Positions 49,370 through 58,663 of a stretch of 64,000 nt of DNA are shown piece by piece. Numbering within the stretch: position 1 is the first letter of the stretch; every line of letters begins with the position of its first letter. Location of the stretch: positions 2,121,658 to 2,185,657 of the forward strand of contig NZ_CP028897.1 in the NCBI RefSeq assembly GCF_003072645.1, read 5' to 3'. Source of the stretch: Dongshaea marina (GTDB taxonomy: Bacteria > Pseudomonadota > Gammaproteobacteria > Enterobacterales > Aeromonadaceae). The position numbers and the translations under genes are program-made. Below the pieces are notes generated by a model that searched no databases, was not told the origin of the DNA, and worked only from the letters and a program-made list of their open reading frames with translations.

Positions 49370-49702
49370 ATGATGAGTCAAACTAAAAGAAGACCTTCTC
49401 GTAAAGAGAAGGAGGAAACTCGACGTCTCATATTCTCGGCGATGTCTAAAGAGCAATGGATGACAGCCTTGGAGATTTCGGAAGCTGCAAACCTCGATTG
49501 TAGAAAAGTGGCCGGGGCCATCGCTAGAATGACAAAGACATATCCAATAGATGTTAAGACTGCTGTGGGAGGGTTGCGGATGCCAAATATTTATCGTATT
49601 AAGCCGGATAGTTCAAATATAGGCTCAATATATAGGAACTCACTTTGGGGCCAGGTATTCATGTCGATGATGTCAGCTCCTGATCTGGAAAGAGTTAAAT
49701 AA
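49370..49702 (+). CDS. Hypothetical protein with winged-helix-like N-terminus
   Basis: 110 residues, basic N-terminus (KRRPSRKEKEETRR), then ALEISEAANLDCRKVAGAIARM, which has the spacing of a winged-helix DNA-binding motif. No recognised family. AT-rich island gene; weak SD. Confidence 0.55.
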   Translation: MMSQTKRRPSRKEKEETRRLIFSAMSKEQWMTALEISEAANLDCRKVAGAIARMTKTYPIDVKTAVGGLRMPNIYRIKPDSSNIGSIYRNSLWGQVFMSMMSAPDLERVK

Positions 49703-49814
49703 TTGCTATTCATAGTAGATGTTTATCATGGGTGTTACATATAGTTTATTGGGCGGTGGCTGTATCACAACAACTGTATCGCCGAACGATAAGAGTGACT
49801 GAGGGAGAGGTTCT

Positions 49815-50261
49815 ATGATTAATGCTGATTGGGGCAAGCTGGATCAGAAATACATAGAGGTTGATGGTGTGCCTCAACTAGCTCGAGACATCTTTGAGTG
49901 GGCTCAATATTTTGAGAAAGAGGATCGGTTTACCTATCAGAGTGTGGTTGGGCCATTCAGGGTGAGTACTGCCTTTCTTGGTCTTGATTATGGGTATGGC
50001 ATGACGGAGAAGCCTCTCATCTATGAGACCATGATCTATGGATTATGGCTGAATTGTCATCTCGTCGGGCATGCATCCATGAGAGAGGAGGCGATAGAGG
50101 CTCATACACAGGGGTTGTTTATTGTTTTTGGCGGTGCAGAGAAGATGCGACGGAGTCGGACATGGCGGAGATTCAAGAAAAGGTGGAAGCCGGGCATTAG
50201 CTATCAGGGAAGTTGTCGAAAGTGGTTTAGCAAGGAATATCACAGGCTAAAAGGGAGTTAG
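49815..50261 (+). CDS. Hypothetical phage/accessory-type protein
   Basis: 148 residues, good SD (GGAGAGG). Central VSTAFLGLDYGYGMTEKPL and ETMIYG form a motif seen in small proteins of phage and accessory regions; the C-terminal third is very basic and Trp/Arg-rich (RRSRTWRRFKKRWK). No signal peptide. Function unknown. Confidence 0.6.
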   Translation: MINADWGKLDQKYIEVDGVPQLARDIFEWAQYFEKEDRFTYQSVVGPFRVSTAFLGLDYGYGMTEKPLIYETMIYGLWLNCHLVGHASMREEAIEAHTQGLFIVFGGAEKMRRSRTWRRFKKRWKPGISYQGSCRKWFSKEYHRLKGS

Positions 50262-50379
50262 TGGTGATCAGGAGTACGATTGTTTTCTTTATTGATGCAA
50301 GTGAACGTACAAGGTTACTCTTTTGGGAGCTGTGGCCAGTTGTGTCTTCCCTTTCCAAGGTAACGCTGGACAATTTTCT

Positions 50380-51084
50380 CTATGACCCTTCATCATACAT
50401 GGCCTGGAGAGTCGTGCTCAACTGAGGGGCGACTGCCTGAGCCGATCCATATTTTGAGAGGCCCAGAAAGCTTGGAATCCGCTCCAGTGTATGGAGCAGC
50501 TCGAGGGTATTCGCAGGCTTTTTCAGGCTCTTGAGTTGATAAAAAATGACGCTGTCGTTATCGACCAGGATCTGGCAACGCTTTCGAAGCAGCTTTTTAA
50601 GGTTCAACAGGGAGGTATTTACCAGTTCAATATTCGGCAGCTGCCCATTGAGCACGGCGGTATCGAACGCCTTTCCCGAGCTGTATCCCCGAACCCGGCA
50701 AATTCGATACTCACCCAGAGAAGCGAGATCCCCCTCAAAAAGAATACCGGAGTCATGTCGCGTTACCATCACCACATTTTCATAGACCACAGGTAGCTGT
50801 GGAAAGTTTGCATAGACAAGGCGTTCGGGGGTTTTGAACATGGGAAAGAGGCCATCAATGGAGCCGACCTGCATCTCGCGAAGAGAACGGGCCCAGGGTT
50901 GGATAAAGATCTTGTGCTCTACTTCAAGGCGATTCAGGGCTTCAGAAACGATCTCAACCGCAAACCCCTTGATCTCGCCGTTCTCCATGTATGAGAAAGG
51001 GGGAAGAGACAGGCTGGCAATCTTAAGAGGCTGAGCCTTTGCCGACAGGAAGATAAGGCATAGCAACAGGGAAAAAAGGCGCAT
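50380..51084 (-). CDS. Periplasmic solute-binding protein, family 3
   Basis: 234 residues with signal peptide (1-17, LIFLSAKA). IASLSLPPFSYMENGEIKGF, FIQPWARSL and GLFPMFKTPERLVYANFP are standard SBP_bac_3 features. Orphan, no permease nearby. Ligand unknown, one of the set of PW-x-R binding proteins in the window. Confidence 0.88.
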   Translation of the reverse strand: MRLFSLLLCLIFLSAKAQPLKIASLSLPPFSYMENGEIKGFAVEIVSEALNRLEVEHKIFIQPWARSLREMQVGSIDGLFPMFKTPERLVYANFPQLPVVYENVVMVTRHDSGILFEGDLASLGEYRICRVRGYSSGKAFDTAVLNGQLPNIELVNTSLLNLKKLLRKRCQILVDNDSVIFYQLKSLKKPANTLELLHTLERIPSFLGLSKYGSAQAVAPQLSTTLQAMYDEGS

Positions 51085-51261
51085 CAGTTTCTCCGTTAAC
51101 CTCCCCTAATTTTAGTTCCCCTGTCAATTTAACAATTTTCAGGGTTCAGGAGCAGTGCCCGTGATCCCTCTTAAAAAAGAGTGGGCTGGTCATCTCGTCT
51201 ATGGTTTATTGGGTTACAGATCTAAATGCATAATCGATGCGAGCTTGCAGGGAGATACTTC

Positions 51262-51485
51262 ATGACAAGCTTTGAAGCCTGGTATCGGGAGGTTCACAAG
51301 CCTGGCTTGGGTGTCAGAGATCCTGTCCGGGTTCTCAAGGCCGGTATCAACTCCGAGAGCTGCTGAACTTAACCCAGCTTACACTGAATTCTCAACTTGG
51401 CAGGGAGGACTTCGTCGTGAGCTATCCTGGGCCAGGATACGAGGCTATACTGCTTGTTGGCCTGATGAATGGGTGCCCCCTGTAA
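51262..51485 (+). CDS. Possible small protein coupled to the AraC regulator (needs one frameshift)
   Basis: ATG at 51262 has GGGAG upstream. The frame closes after 34 codons, but adding one G at GG 51343-51344 extends it to 74 residues (TSFEAWYREVHKPGLG ... LRELLNLTQL ... LLVGLMNGCPL), ending TAA at 51483-51485 that overlaps the AraC ATG as TAATG. The break is only in a GG pair, so this is less secure than the others. No known family. Confidence 0.4.
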
Positions 51486-52200
51486 TGAAAGACAGCTTAA
51501 GCATTCGCGCTTATACCAAGCAGCAACAAACTCATGCTCATAGTGATCACCATCAGCTGGTACTGCCGATCCAGGGAGTATCAATCTACAGATGAAGGGT
51601 TACGAGGGGAAGGTGAATGTTTCTGAGTGTGTTGTGATCCAAGCTGGGGTTGAGCATGCCTTTCAGGCGGATGAAGCGGCGCGTTTTATTGTGGCGGATA
51701 TGCAGGCACTCCCAGAAAACTTAGTGAGTGATAGCCCTCTTGTGTTCTCCATCACTGCGCCACTGGTGAGCTTTCTACTGTTTGTTGAAAAGCAGCTTGA
51801 GCATCAGGTCGATAGTGGAATTGAGACCTCAATGCTTGGTGTTTTCTATATGCTGCTTCAACAACAAGGAGCAACCCACTGCCTTGACCGTCGTATCCGG
51901 GCGGTGCAAACCAAGATGATTGAACAGCTTGATCAGCCCCTGTCAATTGCTCAGCTTGCTGAGGTTGCATGCCTGAGTCCAACCCAGTTTAAAAAGCGTT
52001 TTAAAGAGAGTCTGGGGGTTAGTGTGCATCAGTATCTTATCCAGCAACGGATGGAAAAAGCGAAAGCACTACTAACCCATACAGACTTACCCGTTCAGCT
52101 GATTGCACAAAGAGTCGGCTATGGCGATCTCTCCGCGTTTAGTCGTCGTTTCTCCCTCTATTTTGGTTTATCACCCCGGGCATTTGCATCCGGTGGATAA
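51485..52200 (+). CDS. AraC-family transcriptional regulator (one apparent frameshift)
   Basis: 238 residues after adding one G at G3 51574-51576, which gives QGSINLQMKGYEGKV across the break. N-terminal cupin-like sensing domain (HAHSDHHQLVLPI), C-terminal double HTH with SIAQLAEVACLSPTQFKKRFKESLG and IAQRVGYGDLSAFSRRFSLYFG. Likely controls the EamA exporter 107 bases downstream. Confidence 0.85.
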
Positions 52201-52306
52201 AACAGTCTCTTAGGGCAACTGTAGCGTCCATTCTGCAAAGTTACGCTCTCAGTTTCAGGATATTCTTTCTGGCAGGATAAACAGCATAACCTGAGCAGAA
52301 TACACA

Positions 52307-53239
52307 ATGGTAAAAAGTCATTTTACGAAAGAGCAATCCAGCATTGTTGCGATATTGGCCGCCTCTGTTTTATGGGGGACGACAGGCACAGCCGCGAGCT
52401 TTGCCCCAGATGTAAGCCCACTGGCGATCGGCGCATTTGCAATGGGTTTTGGCGGTATTCTTCAGGCTTTGTTAGCTTACAAACAGCTTACCCAAGAGCT
52501 CAGTCGAATTCTGCAGCTTAGAAAAAAGCTATTTATTGGAGCTGTGGCATTAACCCTCTATCCCCTCGCTTTTTATAGTTCGATGAGACTGTCTGGGGTT
52601 GCGATTGGGACAGTTGTATCTATTGCCAGTGCCCCATTGTTTACAGTCTTGATCGAGAGTCTGTTTGGCAAACAGAGTAAAATTACCCGGCGATGGCTGA
52701 TAAGCTTTTGTTTCGGTGGGATAGGGATTGGACTATTAGTTTGCTCTGAGCCTTCAGCGGCAATTCATTCAAAGCCGGGACTGAGGGCCGTTGGCATCGC
52801 TCTTGGTGCGACCGCTGGTCTTATGTACGCCATTTACTCCTGGGTTGCGAAAGCCATGATCGACAATGGTGTTTCGTCCCAGGCTGCCATGGGAGGCATT
52901 TTTGGTATAGGGGCGATACTACTACTTCCAACGCTGTTGGTGACCGGAGATAAGTTATTTGCCTCATCCATGAACTCTCTGGTGGCGGCTTATATGGCGT
53001 TGATTCCCATGTGTCTGGGTTATATTTTATTTGGCGGCGGGTTAAGGAATACCAAGGCGAGCCGTGCAAGCTTGCTGACACTGTTGGAGCCGGTTGTCGC
53101 TGCAGTGTTGTCGGTACTGGTGCTCGGAGAAATTATCCCCTGGCTTGGCTGGCTGGGTATTGTTCTGATCTTCGCCTGTTTGCTTCTTCAATCAGACCTG
53201 ATTTCACTGTGGTCTAAACGCTTGACTTCACGAGGCTAA
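52307..53239 (+). CDS. EamA/DMT-family transporter
   Basis: 310 residues, ten predicted membrane helices in two EamA repeats (VLWGTTGTAASF start; second repeat begins near residue 165). C-terminal LLEPVVAAVLSVLVLGE is the signature of the second repeat. Such proteins export amino acids or other metabolites. Downstream of and probably regulated by the AraC gene. Confidence 0.9.
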   Translation: MVKSHFTKEQSSIVAILAASVLWGTTGTAASFAPDVSPLAIGAFAMGFGGILQALLAYKQLTQELSRILQLRKKLFIGAVALTLYPLAFYSSMRLSGVAIGTVVSIASAPLFTVLIESLFGKQSKITRRWLISFCFGGIGIGLLVCSEPSAAIHSKPGLRAVGIALGATAGLMYAIYSWVAKAMIDNGVSSQAAMGGIFGIGAILLLPTLLVTGDKLFASSMNSLVAAYMALIPMCLGYILFGGGLRNTKASRASLLTLLEPVVAAVLSVLVLGEIIPWLGWLGIVLIFACLLLQSDLISLWSKRLTSRG

Positions 53240-53242
53240 TTT

Positions 53243-54223
53243 TTAAAGTTCTGGTCCGCAGTCATCACTCTGTACCAGATTGAAAATACTGATTAGCTGT
53301 TTGGCCATGGCTTCATAAGAGGCAATATTGGCAATGCTGACGTCAACTGCACCCCAGATATTAGGGTTTCTATCCCGATAAAGGTAGTAGTTCAAGTCAC
53401 TATAAAACCGGATGCCGGAGTTATAGATTAAATCCAGTTGTTTCGTTAGACGAGCCTCCAGCTTTTTATCACAACCGGGGTAAGAATTTTCGATTGCTTT
53501 TAGAAGGCTTAAGATTAAGTCCTGGTAGGACTTTCCGACCCTTTCACTATATTTTGCGACTGAAATGGCATCGGATACATATGAAGATAGTCCACGAATC
53601 TTAGTGTGTAGCTCTGTGTAATTCTTGAGCGTGTCATTTATGGTGTTTTGGCTGATGATACCATTATGCCTATCTTTATAGAGATGTGTAACACAGGTTT
53701 TGAAGTTATTGTTCTTATCTATCATGCAGTGTGGTTGCTTCTGATAATAGGTCATTACATTGCTATCAATGAAGTGATTCCAGGCAGCTGAATTGTTTAG
53801 TGTTTTTAATTTGTTTAGACGTTTTAGTTTTGTTTTTTGTGTTGCCAGAAGATCTTTGTCATTGTCAATTTTATGTTGTGATTTAATCATTCTACTTAGG
53901 TATAAAATGCGCTTTTGATAATAGTCAATCAGGCATTGGATATCGTTATTTTTTGTCGTATAAATACAGGCGTCTGCATCAACAATCCAGCGGATCTGCT
54001 CTGATTTTAGCAAGGGAGGAGAAGGGGTTAATTTTTTTGCTTTCTTATATATAGCACTTAGCTGTCTATCTAGGTCCATCAAGGGCAGACTACGGCATAT
54101 TGCCTGCTCAACCGAAGTTTGCGCTTGATTGCAATCAAAGCTCGGGGCTGACGGAAAGCAAGTGAATGGAATACATGTGAAGAATAGTGCGATAAGTCGT
54201 AACGTTCCAGGCATATCTGGCAT
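53243..54223 (-). CDS. Exported protein with LprI-like (lysozyme-inhibitor) N-terminal domain
   Basis: 326 residues; signal peptide (about 1-25), then FDCNQAQTSVEQAICRSLPLMDLDRQLSAIY, the Cys-x-x-A ... ICR-x-x-L-x-x-LD-x-x-L motif of the DUF1311/LprI family, to about residue 105. The remaining ~220 residues are a helical, Lys/Asn-rich domain with four Cys (HCMIDKNNNFKTC, YPGC, SDDCGP) that I do not recognise. Convergent with the EamA gene. AT-rich. Could be a host-lysozyme inhibitor; only the N-terminal domain supports this. Confidence 0.7.
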   Translation of the reverse strand: MPDMPGTLRLIALFFTCIPFTCFPSAPSFDCNQAQTSVEQAICRSLPLMDLDRQLSAIYKKAKKLTPSPPLLKSEQIRWIVDADACIYTTKNNDIQCLIDYYQKRILYLSRMIKSQHKIDNDKDLLATQKTKLKRLNKLKTLNNSAAWNHFIDSNVMTYYQKQPHCMIDKNNNFKTCVTHLYKDRHNGIISQNTINDTLKNYTELHTKIRGLSSYVSDAISVAKYSERVGKSYQDLILSLLKAIENSYPGCDKKLEARLTKQLDLIYNSGIRFYSDLNYYLYRDRNPNIWGAVDVSIANIASYEAMAKQLISIFNLVQSDDCGPEL

Positions 54224-54366
54224 GGCCCTGATGTGTGAGTCGACTAGATAAAGTATGTGATAAGAGGAGGGGCATGTCGAGCATACGCTAAGGTTATGGC
54301 GGGTTTGCTGTTATGTTGTTCAACTGATTTGTAAAACTTTTGGCTGCTCTTTAATGCCGGTGGCTG

Positions 54367-54512
54367 GTGATCTGCTGCATAGATTATCTTTCCTGCTTCT
54401 CGCTACGTTGCATTGCAACTCCGCCCTTGCTGCAGAAAGTCAGCTTAGCAAAACCAGAAATTAATCTGATTGGTTTGAAAGGGGTGACCCAGATTAACCC
54501 AAAAGTGCTCTG
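54367..54512 (+). repeat. MITE-like dispersed repeat, copy E (partial)
   Basis: Starts CTGCTGCATAGATTATC, core CTTGCTGCAGAAAGTCAGCT and right end ACCCAGATTAACCC then AAAAGTGCTCTGG. The left terminal repeat is missing. Lies in the 383-bp gap before a binding-protein gene. Confidence 0.7.
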
Positions 54513-54606
54513 GCATGATTGTGTTGCTCATTCGGAGACTATCGGCCAATCTGAGAACTCAGAGTTGGCTATAGTTATCCTATGTCGCTTCACATTGATC
54601 CTAACT

Positions 54607-55374
54607 ATGCAGAGCAAACTTGCCCCCCTTGCTGCGCTACTCTTAAGCCTATCTTTCCTATCGTCTGTTGCTTTGGCAAACACTCAGCTATCCGGAGTGA
54701 CTCTTAATTGGGAGCCCTATTATGGTAAGAAACTGGAAAATAACGGATTCATTACCGAGATAGCGGTCGCGGCATTCAAGGCCGTGGGGATTGATTATTC
54801 GGTTCGTTATATGCCCTGGAAGCGGGCGCTCAGGCTGGTAACTGCGGGAGAGGAAAAGATACTGCATGGAGCCTTCTACAGTGAAGAGCGTGAACAGAGT
54901 ATGTATTTCTCCGATCCTCTCTACTTTTCGGAGCTGGTGTTTGTGCAAAACTCAGATCTATCTGAGATCCCTATCGAGCCGGATGCCCTGGATAAACTCA
55001 AGGGATACAGTATCGGGGTACTCAATGGCGGGGTATTTGGTGAGCGATTTGAGATTCACAGAAACAAGCTGGATGTGAAGCTCTATAACAACTATCGGCA
55101 GGCGGTGACTATGTTGAGCCTGGGGCGCTATGACATGATTTTGGAGTCAAAAGACAACATCATGTATTACATTAAGTTGCAGAAGATCCCCAGTGACAGC
55201 GTGATATTTCTGATGCCACCGATCGAGTCAGAGGGGATCTATCTGGCATTCTCTAAAAAATATGAAGACAACAAAAAGCAGGTCGACCTGTTTAACAAAG
55301 GGCTCAGTATCATTAAAGAGAATGGCCAGTATGAACATATTCTGGTGAAGCATGGCTTTAAGCTACTGAAATGA
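54607..55374 (+). CDS. Periplasmic solute-binding protein, family 3
   Basis: 255 residues from ATG at 54607. Signal peptide to about residue 24 (SSVALAN). LNWEPYYGKKLENNGFITEI, RYMPWKRALRLV and GAFYSEEREQSMYFSDP closely match the partial gene at 63715. Bracketed by MITE copies E and D. No permease. Ligand unknown. Confidence 0.88.
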   Translation: MQSKLAPLAALLLSLSFLSSVALANTQLSGVTLNWEPYYGKKLENNGFITEIAVAAFKAVGIDYSVRYMPWKRALRLVTAGEEKILHGAFYSEEREQSMYFSDPLYFSELVFVQNSDLSEIPIEPDALDKLKGYSIGVLNGGVFGERFEIHRNKLDVKLYNNYRQAVTMLSLGRYDMILESKDNIMYYIKLQKIPSDSVIFLMPPIESEGIYLAFSKKYEDNKKQVDLFNKGLSIIKENGQYEHILVKHGFKLLK

Positions 55375-55422
55375 TTGATTATTTTACTAGCGGCCATTTG
55401 TGCTCAGCTGCTCTGTTCCAGG

Positions 55423-55614
55423 CTAGAGCATTTTTGGTTTAATCCGGGTAGTTATTCGCGCCCCTCAAGTTCAAGTGCTGCTTTGAGCTTTGTTAAGCTG
55501 ACCTTCTGCAGCAAGGATGCTGCAGTAGAGCAACATGGATGTGACTTGCGAGTCAGCGATCAAAGTCAAAGCAGCTTTCATGAAATGAACCGGTTTATCC
55601 GGAAAACGCTCTAG
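55423..55614 (-). repeat. MITE-like dispersed repeat, copy D
   Basis: 192 bp with the best terminal repeats: CTAGAGCATTTTTGG at the left, CCGGAAAACGCTCTAG at the right. Reverse complement of copy C over its whole length. The right-hand CTAG overlaps the stop codon (TAG on the minus strand) of phzF. Confidence 0.88.
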
Positions 55615-56417
55615 TCTGGCAGGAAAAGCGTACCTTTAAAGGCTGTTACCGCCTGGCCTATCAGTTTTACCCTTTGGTTTTCCAGCCGCTCCAGGCGAAC
55701 ATAGCCGCCCCGCTCAGAAGCCTGATAACCCAGAAGACTGGAGCATGTTAATTTATTCCCCCAATAGACAGCCAGCGCGCAGTGAGCTGAGCCTGTGACC
55801 GGATCTTCATTGACGCCAACCCAGGGGGCAAAGTAACGAGAGGTAAAATCATGTACTGTGGAGGTTGCCTTTGCAGTGATGAGGACGCCACGACCCTCTA
55901 GCTCTCTTAGCCCCTCAAAATTGGGCTTGAGCCCCTCAAGGATCTGCTCATTTTGCACTTCGATCAGGATTTTTTTATCAAAACGCCCATAGGCCAGAAC
56001 TTGCTTGGAGTGAAGGCCGAGTAAACTCAGCAACTCCTCTTCCATGGGCAGATCCAGCTCTAGCTCTGCTTCAGGGAAGTTCAGCTCAATGTTTTCTGGA
56101 GTTACTTTGACCCGTAAAGCGCCGGACAGGGTGTTGAAGCTAATCTCTTCATTGAGGCTGGCCAGGCCCTTTTCTTTAAGCACATGGGTGAGGGCCAGAG
56201 TGCCGTGACCGCATAAATTTACTTCGGCTCTGGGAGTGAACCACCTGAGTCTTGAATCATTTAAGCTGAAGAAAGCGGTCTCAGAAACGGCTAGTTCTGC
56301 CGCGATCGCTAGCATCAGGGGTTCACCAAGAGGCTGTTGGGTAATGCAAACGCCGGCCGGGTTTCCTTTGAAGAGTTGTGATGTAAAAGCGTCAACTTGA
56401 TAGATCTCTAGCTCCAT
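55611..56417 (-). CDS. PhzF-family isomerase
   Basis: 268 residues of the PhzF/diaminopimelate-epimerase-like fold. VDAFTSQLFKGNPAGVC, catalytic Glu in AVSETAFF (near residue 46), LCGHGTLA, and the second half DPVTGSAHCALA. Substrate unknown; not part of a phenazine cluster. The stop is made by the end of MITE copy D. Confidence 0.9.
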   Translation of the reverse strand: MELEIYQVDAFTSQLFKGNPAGVCITQQPLGEPLMLAIAAELAVSETAFFSLNDSRLRWFTPRAEVNLCGHGTLALTHVLKEKGLASLNEEISFNTLSGALRVKVTPENIELNFPEAELELDLPMEEELLSLLGLHSKQVLAYGRFDKKILIEVQNEQILEGLKPNFEGLRELEGRGVLITAKATSTVHDFTSRYFAPWVGVNEDPVTGSAHCALAVYWGNKLTCSSLLGYQASERGGYVRLERLENQRVKLIGQAVTAFKGTLFLPD

Positions 56418-56494
56418 GGTGGTCCGGTCCTTCTCTGTTCAAGTGTTATCAACCCATCCGGCAGCAGACGGTAAAGTTATGATCTTCAAGTTCA

Positions 56495-56902
56495 TTAAGC
56501 GGGAAGTTTTTCTACAACAGGAACGCTTTCAAGCTCATGATCCCAATCTGCCCGGCTGGAGTTAAAAAGATGCAGCTGAGGTTTCATACTCAGTGAGCTG
56601 TCAAGGCTTCCTGCTGGCACCATCACAAGTTTACCGTCACTTGATTGTTGCGGTAGTGCAGAGCCGCAGGTCGAGCAAAAGCATTTGGCGTGACGGGTGC
56701 CGTCAAGGCGATAGATTATGGTTTTATCTTGTCCATTGAGCCAGGTTAGTTTAGCGCTGCTGGAGAAGAGGTTGGCAGCATGAGCTGAGCCGGTATCCTT
56801 GCGGCAGTATTCACAATGGCAAAGATAAAAGTGCTCAAAGTTCCCTTCGACCAGATACTCAACCTCACCGCAAAGGCATGAGCCCGAATGCTTTGTATTC
56901 AT
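56495..56902 (-). CDS. GFA-family zinc protein
   Basis: 135 residues of the glutathione-dependent formaldehyde-activating (GFA/CENP-V) fold. Zinc ligands in SCLCGEVEY, CHCEYCRKDTGS and CFCSTCGS. Role unknown despite the family name; most members are uncharacterised. Probably co-oriented with phzF, 77 bases upstream. Confidence 0.88.
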   Translation of the reverse strand: MNTKHSGSCLCGEVEYLVEGNFEHFYLCHCEYCRKDTGSAHAANLFSSSAKLTWLNGQDKTIIYRLDGTRHAKCFCSTCGSALPQQSSDGKLVMVPAGSLDSSLSMKPQLHLFNSSRADWDHELESVPVVEKLPA

Positions 56903-57207
56903 CTTTTATCTGCTCCTAAGTATGTTGGGTTCAGAGACTCAATTTTGAGCCAGCCGGTTTCTGCAGCGTATGGTAATTGTGCCTTCTGAGTTAAGTCAAT
57001 TGATTGTTTTTATAAGATGTATTCTTTTGATTTATAAGGGTTTTCTCTGTGTTTGTTTTCAATGGATTGGGTTCGCCGGCAAGTAGGGTTAAGCTTGAAC
57101 CCGTCGAATTTGCTGTGTCTAGCTTGCTACAAAACCTACCCTCAAGGTTAGAAAACATCCCTTACCTGAGTGATACTTAATTTATCTTGGGTTGTGTGAT
57201 ATCAGGT
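56903..57207. other. Intergenic gap without a gene
   Basis: AT-rich stretch between the divergent GFA gene and the STAS-like gene; holds both promoters. I see no repeat or RNA structure in it. Confidence 0.5.
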
Positions 57208-57618
57208 ATGGAGCAAAACAAGAATCCCCATGGTGGGTATGAGGTTGACTCACAGTTCATAGGTTCACAGATCCTGTTTATTCGAAACTGGGGCCCCTGG
57301 AATACCCAGACAGCACTGGATGCATCGAATGAGATCATGGAGCATCTTGAGATCTTAAAGGCAAAGCCCTGGGCCCTTGTTGAGGATTTACGTCACTGGG
57401 AGCTCTGTACACCCGATGTGATGCAGGTCTTTGTGCGTGACGTTAAGGTATTGCTTACAAACAATTTAAAAGTGCGGGCAGTGATCCCGAATATGGCGAT
57501 TCATCGAGAGATGATCCGGCAATCGATGGAGCATAAGCAGCCGATTATCACCGACTATTTTAAATCTCCAGATCAGGCTCTTGCTTGGTGTCGTCAGAAA
57601 TTGGCTGAGTTTGAATAA
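57208..57618 (+). CDS. Hypothetical protein, SpoIIAA/STAS-like
   Basis: 136 residues from ATG at 57208 (a TTG 21 bases upstream is also possible). The alternating pattern QILFIRNWGPWN ... PWALVEDLRHWELC ... IPNMAIHREMIRQSM resembles SpoIIAA-like STAS-fold proteins. Cytoplasmic. Function unknown. Confidence 0.6.
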   Translation: MEQNKNPHGGYEVDSQFIGSQILFIRNWGPWNTQTALDASNEIMEHLEILKAKPWALVEDLRHWELCTPDVMQVFVRDVKVLLTNNLKVRAVIPNMAIHREMIRQSMEHKQPIITDYFKSPDQALAWCRQKLAEFE

Positions 57619-57713
57619 ACGAACGCTAAGACCCAGATCGGATCACTCACTATTTACAACAGGCAGTCGTCTCAATACCCATTAAACTTAAACCAGTAGC
57701 TGGATACTCGACT

Positions 57714-58658
<945 letters not shown>

Positions 58659-58663
58659 CTGTT

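Noticed and set aside
50264-50424. 53-residue frame after the accessory gene at 49815
   Set aside because: Overlaps the 3' end of the convergent binding-protein gene, has no ribosome site and no conserved motif.
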